Program-made: the position numbers and the translations under genes
Notes under the pieces: generated by a model
Seen by the model: only the letters and a program-made list of their open reading frames with translations
Database searches by the model: none
Told to the model about the DNA's origin: nothing
Part shown: piece after piece, positions 45,770 to 64,000 of the stretch
How the letters are laid out: each line of letters starts with the position of its first letter
How positions within the stretch are numbered: position 1 is the first letter of the stretch
Origin: Pterobdella sp. o SKG-2022
Lineage: Eukaryota; Annelida; Clitellata; Hirudinida; Piscicolidae
Assembly (NCBI GenBank): GCA_964035795.1
Contig: OZ038320.1
Span: 33,033,456 to 33,097,455, forward strand
DNA: 64,000 nt
Direction: 5' to 3'

Positions 45770-47890
45770 AAATGCCTCAAAAAGCAGATCTGCGCCTCTT
45801 GTGCAGAACCGAAACAACCTGGATTCCTTGCCACTCTTCTCCAAGATGCGCTGCATGCACTCTCAGAAAAAACCAAACTGATCATTTGGCTGACTCTAGA
45901 GACTGCCTTGAATTCATTAGGCAGAAGCTGCTAAAACAAAAGAACATAAACAGATGAGTATTCTTTGTTACTTCTTCTTCTCAACAAGAAAATACTCCAT
46001 TCAAATTTGGTCTTCTCAACCCTCGCTCCATCATCAACAAATCATCTCATATTCTTGATGCCATCTCATCTTCATCGCTCGACCTTCTTGGTCTCACTGA
46101 AACTTGGGTCACTTCAAACCACCACAACCCTTTTTACTATAATATATGTCCTCCTAATTACAGCATCCTACATGCACATCGTCAACATGGAAAACGCGGC
46201 GGTAGAATTGCTCTTATTTTAACAAACAAGATTTTCGCCACTTGCCTCAACAAGAAAGCATACTTTTTCTTCGGAATATTATCCTCCAGACTCTCAACTC
46301 GAACCTTCACTCTCAACTTATCCGTCATCTACTGACCACCTAACAGCCCTAATTTCATCAACCAACTATCCACTCTTTTAAATAACATGACATCCTTAAC
46401 CATCCCCACATGATCTTAGGTGATTTTAATTACCCCCAAATATCCAACCCATCAAGTCCACTCTCTCAGCTACTTTTAGAACATAATATGGTTCAACACT
46501 TCAACTTTCCCACAACACTTCTTAAGCAACACCCTCCATCTTTTAATTACTTCATCCAACTCTAACTTCATCAAAAATATCAAATCAACACTTTTCTTTT
46601 CAGACCATGCACTCATCACTTGCAATCTCAGTCTTATAAAACATCACCCAGCCCCAATAATTACCGTCAGACGATACTTAGCAGAGTCAACTAAAAATCT
46701 TTTGAAAATGACCTTCTCACACTCAGCCAAGATCTAGCATGCATAAAAGCAACTCATGTCGACAATTTCACTCACCAACCTGCCAAACCAACATGCTCCA
46801 CTTTGCACCTTCAAATCCAGAGTCACCTTGTGTACCGGTTCTCTATATTTTATGAAGTCCGCCTTGCAAAACACCAGCTTCAGAAGATAGAGTTAACATC
46901 ATTTAACCGACTGCTTGTATTATTTGCAAGAGCTAAAGCGAAACGCCTAATTCAATCATCTCGTACCAACTAATTGCGCACACAGCTGGATGGTTGCTCT
47001 CAAAACCCAAAAAGATCTTGGAATATTATCAATTCCATTCTTCACAAGTCTCTTTTCATACCACCCTTTTCTCAAACTGAAGAAAATAACCTAATTTCAT
47101 CTTTTTCTACTTTTTTTTCACAATAAAATTATCAAAATACATCAACCCTTTGAGTCAACCCAACAGGAAAAGCAACGAACCAACAACTGCAGTCTGATGA
47201 AAGAACCACGCTCATGCGATGTTGGGCACAATAAATTAACAATAGACACCCAGTCAATTACTAATGAAAACAATGGAAAATATGATAACAACAGCGACCA
47301 TTACTTCAACATAATGTTTTCTTCCGAAATAAAATTACTCGGCGTCATCATCGACAACACTCTCTCCTTCGATCAACACATCTCTTCATCAGCCAAACAA
47401 TGTAACATACATTCAAAGCCATCAAACACATTCGTACATGCCTCACTTTTCAAACAGTTCACAATCTCGCTCTTGCTCTCATAATTTCTAGACAAAACTA
47501 CTGCAATTCTCTTCTCTACTTTCTTCCATCTACACTCATTAGAAAGCTACAAAAAGTTCAAAACCATATTGCACGCATTGTTCTCAACTGTGACGTCTTC
47601 ATCCCATCTACCCAATGTCTAGACAAGCTTTACTGACTTCTTATACCCAAAAGGCTTATATTCGAACTAGCTGCTCTCTCCTACAACTGTCATTACTCAA
47701 AAATCTCTGGATATCTCTACAATCTCACCAAAAAGTGATATATTTTGTCCTCGTTAAAATTGAAAAACTCACTCTACTTCAGTATTAGTCATGCAGCACC
47801 TTCAATATAGAACGTTCTCCCTTAGGAAATCAGATCACTTTATCGTCAATTATTCAAATCATTGCTCAAGATTTATTTGTATAGTCTATA
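45770..47890 (+). mobile_element. Decayed CR1/Jockey-type LINE (endonuclease and RT end)
   Basis: The left part encodes an APE-type endonuclease start: LLNPRSIINKSSHILDAISS, LDLLGLTETWVTS, GKRGGRIALIL, later FFSDHALITCNLSL (the conserved S-D-H). From about 47320 the post-RT region follows: KLLGVIIDNTLSFDQHIS, NYCNSLLYFLPST, LQKVQNHIARIV, KRLIFELAALSY, HAAPSI. The core RT between them is missing or unrecognisable (about 46750-47300). Many stops and frameshifts; dead copy. Confidence 0.85.
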
Positions 47891-48414
47891 ATCTCATCAT
47901 GAACTTTATTTGTACTTTTAAGCGCCTCTGATACATGTTTAATTTGTGAGAAAAATAGGAATGAAAAAATTATTTTTTCTTAATTAAAAATTATTTCCAT
48001 TATTACTGATGTTGTTATTTAGGACATCAATCATGACAACCTCGTCTGCGAAACAGATCTTCTGTGGCTTTCGACTCCAACATTCAATGTCCGAAAAATA
48101 TCATCAAAATTATTATTTTTGTTTTTCTTCCATTTATTTTCATCTATCATTTTCTAACAGTAATTAGTTTCCAATGTTTTAAGTTGTTCAAAATGTTTAA
48201 TTATCAATGTTGAACGCCCTCTTCTTATCTTTTTATTTATTCATTTTCCAATTTCCAACTCTCCCCAACATAAACATTAGCTCCGCAATATTAATAATGT
48301 AATTCCAGTCATTATTCCGTTATTTTCCTTCCCTCACTGCACTTTGCTTGGAACAAAGTCCTCACAACATCACATATAAATACAACTTCAACAAACCTCA
48401 CAACATCTGTCAAC
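47891..48414. other. Promoter-side intergenic region of the small secreted-protein gene
   Basis: No exon seen. The right end holds a TATA element (48375-48380). Confidence 0.5.
48375..48382 (+). promoter_or_regulatory. TATA box of the small secreted-protein gene
   Basis: TATAAATA within CACATATAAATACAAC, 40 bp before the ATG at 48415, a standard spacing for a short 5' UTR. Confidence 0.65.
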
Positions 48415-49097
48415 ATGAGAACAACCTTCCTTTTACTTTTCATCTGCTCAGCAGCCTTCATCCAGGCCAAAGTCCCTGATGAACAGTTTCAAATTATTCT
48501 TTCAGGAGTTGGTCATTTAGTTGTTGATTTTTGTTGTTATTGTTGTTGTACGTTGTTGTTGCTTGTTGTTGTTTGTTTTGAGCCTTTAGCATGATGTAAT
48601 TGCTACAGGTTTCTTAATTTTTTTTTATTCAGGTTAACTCCACTTTTTTAATATTCAGTTCAAAATAAGAATTTTTTTGTTTTCATTTCCAAACCAACAC
48701 ACCCATCTTTACCAACACATCCACCTTTCCCCCCTCTTTCCCATCAACCACCAACCGCCCCCATCACACCCATTCCATCAACACCCCCTCTTTCATCATA
48801 CCCTCCCTCATCAACACACCCACACTCAGATGAAGACAGCTTTCGAAATGGCCCCCGAACTACCTCCAGAACAATTGAGCCAGATGAAAACTGGAATCGA
48901 GTGGTTGAAGCATGGAACTGAGTTGCCAGAAGGTGTCCCAGATGGTAAGTATATCTTATGAAGATAATGTAAAGCTTATAAGCATAATACCTATCTTATG
49001 GGCTGGTATGGCATTGTCATTAGGATGTAAAATTTTTTAAATATTGTGAACAAAGCTTTAAACATTAAATAATTAAAAAAAACAAAACAGTAACACC

Positions 49098-49156
<59 letters not shown>

Positions 49157-49158
49157 TG

Positions 49159-49221
<63 letters not shown>

Positions 49222-50320
49222 GCCATTATAATCAGTGAAAATATATGTATGGAATTTGGAATAGATAAATGTGCCACTGTAGTGCTCAGAAGAGAAAAGT
49301 TTGATAAAGACAACAACGATTTAGTTCTCTCAAACGATGAAATCATCAAATCCCTAGATGAAAATATTAGCCATAAATATTTAGGAATACTAGAAACTGA
49401 GAACATCAAAAACAGTGGAATGAAAGAGCAATTAACTAGTGGATATAAGAAAAACTTTAAAAATATTTTTAAATTTATATTGAACACAGGAAATCTAACA
49501 AAAGCGATATGGGCGGTATCCATTTTCAGATATAGTGCTGGAATTATAGATTGGACTAAACAAGAGCTCTAAAACAACGACCGCAAAACTAGGAAGATGA
49601 TGACAGCATATAAAGCTTTGCACCCAAAAGCTGACTCCTTGAAGAGAGTACCGAGAGAAACTTCTAACTTGAGAGTTGTTTGTGACTTGGTGAGCAGTGG
49701 AAAAATGATGGATGGATTTTCAAAATGCTTTGTGGTTGGAAGCTGACGTGGTTTAGAACCTCTTTGACACTCCTGTTGGAGTGCACACCCGGCACCATGA
49801 TGATGATGATGGTGATGATGATGGGGATGGTGATGATGATGGTGGTGATGATGATGTGGATGATGATGATGATGGTGGTGATGATGATGGTGGTGATGAT
49901 GATGGTGGTGATGATGATGGTGGTGATGATGATGGTGGTGATGATGATGGTGGTGATGATGATGGTGGTGATGATGATGTGGATGGTGATGATGATGATG
50001 GTGGTGATGATGATGGTGGTGATGATGATGGTGGTGATGATGATGGTGGTGATGATGATGGTGGTGATGATGGTGGTGGTGATGATGATGGTGGTGATGA
50101 TGATGGTGGTGATGATGATGGTGGTGATGATGATGGTGGTGATGATGGTGGTGATGATGATGGTGGTGATGATGATGGTGGTGATGATGATTTTAATGGT
50201 GAGATTCGCCCGATTTCCACCACACCTGCAGATATGCTGAATGAGATGAAGATGTTAAGCCAGGAGCAGAAGAATGCTATGGCAGAAATACTTGAAGGTT
50301 TTGTCGCCAAATTCGAATAA
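48415..50320 (+). CDS. Small secreted protein of unknown family (98 aa)
   Basis: Three exons in exact phase: 48415-48507, 48830-48944, 50232-50320. The first encodes a clear signal peptide (MRTTFLLLFICSAAFIQA, cleavage likely after IQA). The mature part is about 80 aa, acidic, without Cys: a Met/Glu-rich helix-like stretch (MKTAFEMAPELPPEQLSQM, GIEWLKHGTELPEGVPD) and a final helix (MLNEMKMLSQEQKNAMAEIL, EGFVAKFE). The repeated xPEQLSQM/LSQEQKNAM pattern suggests two related helices. I do not recognise the family. The TATA box is at 48375. The second intron is packed with an (AAT)n array, an RT fragment, the dispersed repeat and a 15-bp minisatellite, yet the splice sites (GTAAGT / CCTGCAG) look sound. 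Confidence 0.75.
49098..49222. repeat. (AAT)n microsatellite
   Basis: About 40 AAT triplets with one TGATGAT interruption at about 49153-49160. It sits at the 5' edge of the RT fragment. Confidence 0.95.
49223..49634 (+). mobile_element. Non-LTR RT C-terminal fragment
   Basis: Frame with MEFGIDKCATVVLRR, HKYLGILE, LTKAIWAVSIFRYSAGIIDW and, after a stop, DRKTRKMMTAYKALHPKAD. This is the region just after the RT palm in R2/R4-type and related LINEs (KYLGI, Y.AGIIDW, RKTRKMMT). It is the very segment missing from the element at 52500-54640, so probably the same lineage. Truncated on both sides, between an (AAT)n array and the dispersed repeat. Confidence 0.82.
49635..49801 (-). repeat. ~165-bp dispersed repeat, copy 2
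   Basis: Reverse-complement match to 5222-5390 (minus to plus), from CTCCTTGAAGAGAGTACC to CACACCCGGCACCATGA. It joins the RT fragment on the left and the minisatellite on the right. Confidence 0.85.
49797..50190. repeat. GATGATGATGGTGGT minisatellite
   Basis: About 25 copies of the 15-bp unit GATGATGATGGTGGT with some 12-bp and GTGGAT variants. All three frames are open (poly GGDDD, MMMVV, SSPPS) only because of the triplet structure. Intronic in the secreted-protein gene. Confidence 0.95.
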
Positions 50321-51823
50321 TTGTCATAATTTTATATTATGTGATAAGACTTTGAGCTTTGGTTTTTTAAACAGAACAATTATTTCTGATTAATATATAT
50401 ATTATTTCGAAGTATGTACATGGTTTTGATATTTCAAAAACAGTCCTTCCACACTTTCCATGCAGTTATTCATGATTTTTTCTTTAATAAACCGTTCAAA
50501 AAGTGTTCCATTGTTGCGTGTTCTTCCCCACTACATCACACCTCGTTTCATTTAGTTTTGCCATCTTGCGAACAAATTATAATTATCAATACAAAATTTT
50601 TATTTCTCCACTCAACATCACTTGAGTTTTCATCAAACACCTTACAAAGAAGATTATGTATGAGCGCACATTCCACCTATATCCATTTCTGTGAGAGTCT
50701 CTTCTGTCGAACACAGTGAGGCCCACATAAGGTCCATAAATGGTGCTCTTCTTTACTTCTTGAAGGGTGAAGATGCCCGAAAAATAATAATATCTGCAAA
50801 AATTTATTGGAAAACATTTTGTCAACAACTCAAAATAGTTGAATTGAACTGACCAATTTTTTTATGTTTACTGAATCCTTCAAGTATAAAGCTAGCTTAA
50901 CTTTTAAAATCACAACGTTTCTATAGCAACATAACACAATGGTAAGCTCGTTTCAACTTTTGTACTTCCCTTTGAATATTTATCTCATTATTATTAAAAA
51001 AAAATTTTTGTGAATTCCAAGTTAAATTTTTCGAATTTCACATGAAGTCAACATTTTTGTCTTCTGCAACCTTTTGCACTTCTCATTTTGAAGATAGAGT
51101 GAATTAATAACAAATAATAAAAGTAAATACAAAGATTTTAAACCCGGTTTAATGCCCACTATACTGAGGGTGGCCAGCTTTACTGCATTCACAAAACATT
51201 TCTTGCAGTTTAATATATTCCTTCTCTCCATTTCTTCCTATCAAACGCATCTTCCTCTTTCGAGCCAACTTTACTAATTTCTCAAACTAGTCTGTTTTTC
51301 TTCTTAACTTTCGACCTACCCTTCTTTTTCGAACCATCAATTTTAAAAGTGAGTGCTTTTCTCAAAACATTCTTCTCATCCCTCCTTAAGCCATCTAACA
51401 CTGCTAGTTGAAGTCTCTGAAGTTCTTAAATCATTTTTTTATCCAATAATAATAAAATTAATAATTAAATAATATATTAAAAAATATAAAAATTCATTTA
51501 ATACTGAAAAAAGCTTCATATTTAATAAAAAGAATAATAACTGATTTGAGAGGATTAAATAACCCTTATGAGGTGAGGGTGATGTTAGGCTTTTTTGAGA
51601 CCCCTTCATCCTTCAACCTTATGGGCCTTTTTCACAACTGCATCTTTGGCGCATTATTTACAACTTTTATCTTATGTAAATTTTCTCAATATATATTCAG
51701 AGTTTTTGATATATTCAACAACAACAACAGTGCTAACAGAGACCGCTATCAACAATAATACCAACAATAATAACAATAACAATAATAACATCAACAATAA
51801 CAACAAAATCCCACCGATCAAAG
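50321..51823. other. Intergenic; possible LINE-tail remnant
   Basis: Possible poly(A) signal AATAAA near 50486 for the secreted-protein gene. The minus-strand stretch about 51150-51440 resembles a decayed LINE ORF2 tail (GSKKKGRSKVKKKNR, DRKKWREGIY in shifted frames), but with many breaks; low confidence. Nothing else seen. Confidence 0.4.
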
Positions 51824-62758
<10,935 letters not shown>

Positions 62759-64000
62759 AGGCTAGAGTCAAACGGTGCTCATGGGGTATTTTTCACTGGA
62801 AGATCATCTACTTTGCTTTTGTTCAAACTAACGCCATTTTTTTTTTATTTAAATAATTATTTAATAGGTATTTTTAAAAATATATTTTAAAGAAAAATAT
62901 CATAAGAAAATATAAATCTTTGGTAAGTATAAAAGTAAATATGATAAATCGTGAGTATTTCAAGCGTTGAGATTTAAGTTCTTTTTTAAGCAAAGACCCA
63001 AAATATACGGAAAATTGATTTGGTGCTGCGGAGGAAAACATAATTCTGATGTTAACAATGTTTATAACTTAAGTGGTACATCACAACACAACTAACAGAG
63101 CACGTCACTAAAAGTTAAAAGTTAAGCGAAACTCAAATCGAGTAAAAGTTAAACGAAATTTAAAAGTTAATCTTGATCTAAATTCAAAATTCAAATGTGG
63201 AATTAAATGCAAAGAATTAAAAAGGGAACTAAGTTATAAATGTTTAAAAGTGATCCCACAAATGCACAATACCCCAAACTTTTCCATAACTAATTGAACG
63301 TTTTCACTTTTGGTTTTCTTCTCGTTTTTCACTCTTTCAAAATTTCATAATCAATAAAAATACTTTACCATCTCATCCATATCTATTTTGAATGCAAATT
63401 AACTTTTCATGAAAAAAAATAAAAGTGGATTGAAGGCTGAAATCTTAAGCCTCCATTTTGAACTTTTGTGCGCCCTTACATGTCATTGGTGTACACTCAC
63501 ACGCACACACATACACGCACACACATACACGCACACACATACACGCACACACATACACGCACACACATACATTACAGCAGATAGTTGAATTGAGAATGAC
63601 AGAACCTTCTTTGAATAAAATTTAAAATGAATAATTTAAAAAAATATATAATTATTATTAGGGAATTATCAGTGTAAAACCAAAAAAAAACATGAAAAAT
63701 GAATTAATTTTTTTTTAAAACTGATCTCTAGCAAAACAAAATGGCTTCTCCCAAGGACTTTGAATCTCAGTGAGGTCACTACTTCAAGCCATACAGTCGT
63801 AGTTTTCAATTTATTACTCATCGATGCATGGCCTCCAAAAGTATTGCTGGAAAAACTCGAATATTTGAAAAATAATATTCTCAATATGAAAATATTTATT
63901 ATTAATATAATTTTAAATCCTCAAAATTATTATCAAAAATATGCGGCACGAGAGTTCGAACCTTGCCAAAGACTGGTGCTTGTAGTTGATTTTATCATTC
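62759..64000. other. 3' flank of the LRGUK-like gene, no further gene
   Basis: AT-rich. A 14-bp minisatellite of GCACACACATACAC lies at about 63500-63570. At 63957-63965 the minus strand reads GGTTCGAAC, a tRNA B-box-like motif, followed by TCTCGTGCCGC; possibly a truncated tRNA-derived SINE. Poly(A) signal not assigned. Confidence 0.5.
63500..63570. repeat. 14-bp CA-rich minisatellite
   Basis: Five copies of GCACACACATACAC in tandem. Confidence 0.9.

Noticed and set aside
49725..50320. Long Asp/Gly-, Met/Val- and Ser/Pro-rich frames on both strands
   Set aside because: Produced by the GATGATGATGGTGGT minisatellite. Only the last 89 bp on the plus strand is a true exon.

Overview
The window is a stretch of intron-rich, AT-rich invertebrate genomic DNA: about ten spliced genes, short introns with GT..AG borders, abundant microsatellites, decayed non-LTR retrotransposons, MITEs and a tRNA-derived SINE, plus one 200-N assembly gap (55102-55301). 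The proteins are closest to animal families (HUWE1, UBE4B, BAP18, SLC44, Y-box, LRGUK). I infer a lophotrochozoan, with an annelid or leech plausible, but the sequence alone does not prove this. Exon coordinates are my own splice reconstructions from homology, reading frame and GT/AG sites; no transcript data were available.

Layout. 46-3068 (+): 3' end of HUWE1, the HECT E3 ligase. 4994-14351 (-): a complete UBE4B (U-box E3/E4) in 31 exons whose phases close exactly, 1070 aa. It converges on HUWE1, so two ubiquitin ligases lie tail to tail. 14697-15630 (+): an unrecognised gene head to head with UBE4B. 16360-18260: an esterase pseudogene and two reverse-transcriptase fragments. 19822-21741 (-): an intact-looking type-B carboxylesterase. 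24264-25127 (+): a short BAP18-like SANT protein, 87 aa. 25466-33711 (-): a choline-transporter-like SLC44 protein whose intron carries a 1.8-kb satellite. 34855-38752 (+): a Y-box/cold-shock protein with a very long Asn-rich tail and a LINE in its first intron. 39037-43268 (+): a secreted protein with two fucolectin-like (F5/8C-type) domains. 45770-47890: a decayed EN+RT LINE. 48415-50320 (+): a 98-aa secreted protein of unknown family with an intron full of repeats. 51824-62758 (+): an LRGUK-like leucine-rich-repeat/guanylate-kinase protein with huge acidic/Asn-rich insertions, an R4/Dong-like retroelement and a perfect 930-bp tetranucleotide array in its introns.

Themes. (1) Trinucleotide arrays of the AAT/AAC/GAT kind are found both in introns and inside coding exons (UBE4B tail, Y-box tail, LRGUK GK insert), giving poly-Asn/Asp stretches. 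(2) Several repeat families recur within the window: a MITE family with a GAAAAGCTTCG core, a tRNA-derived SINE and a ~165-bp dispersed repeat. (3) The most notable protein oddity is the LRGUK-like gene: its guanylate-kinase P-loop lacks the lysine and the domain is split by about 250 low-complexity residues.
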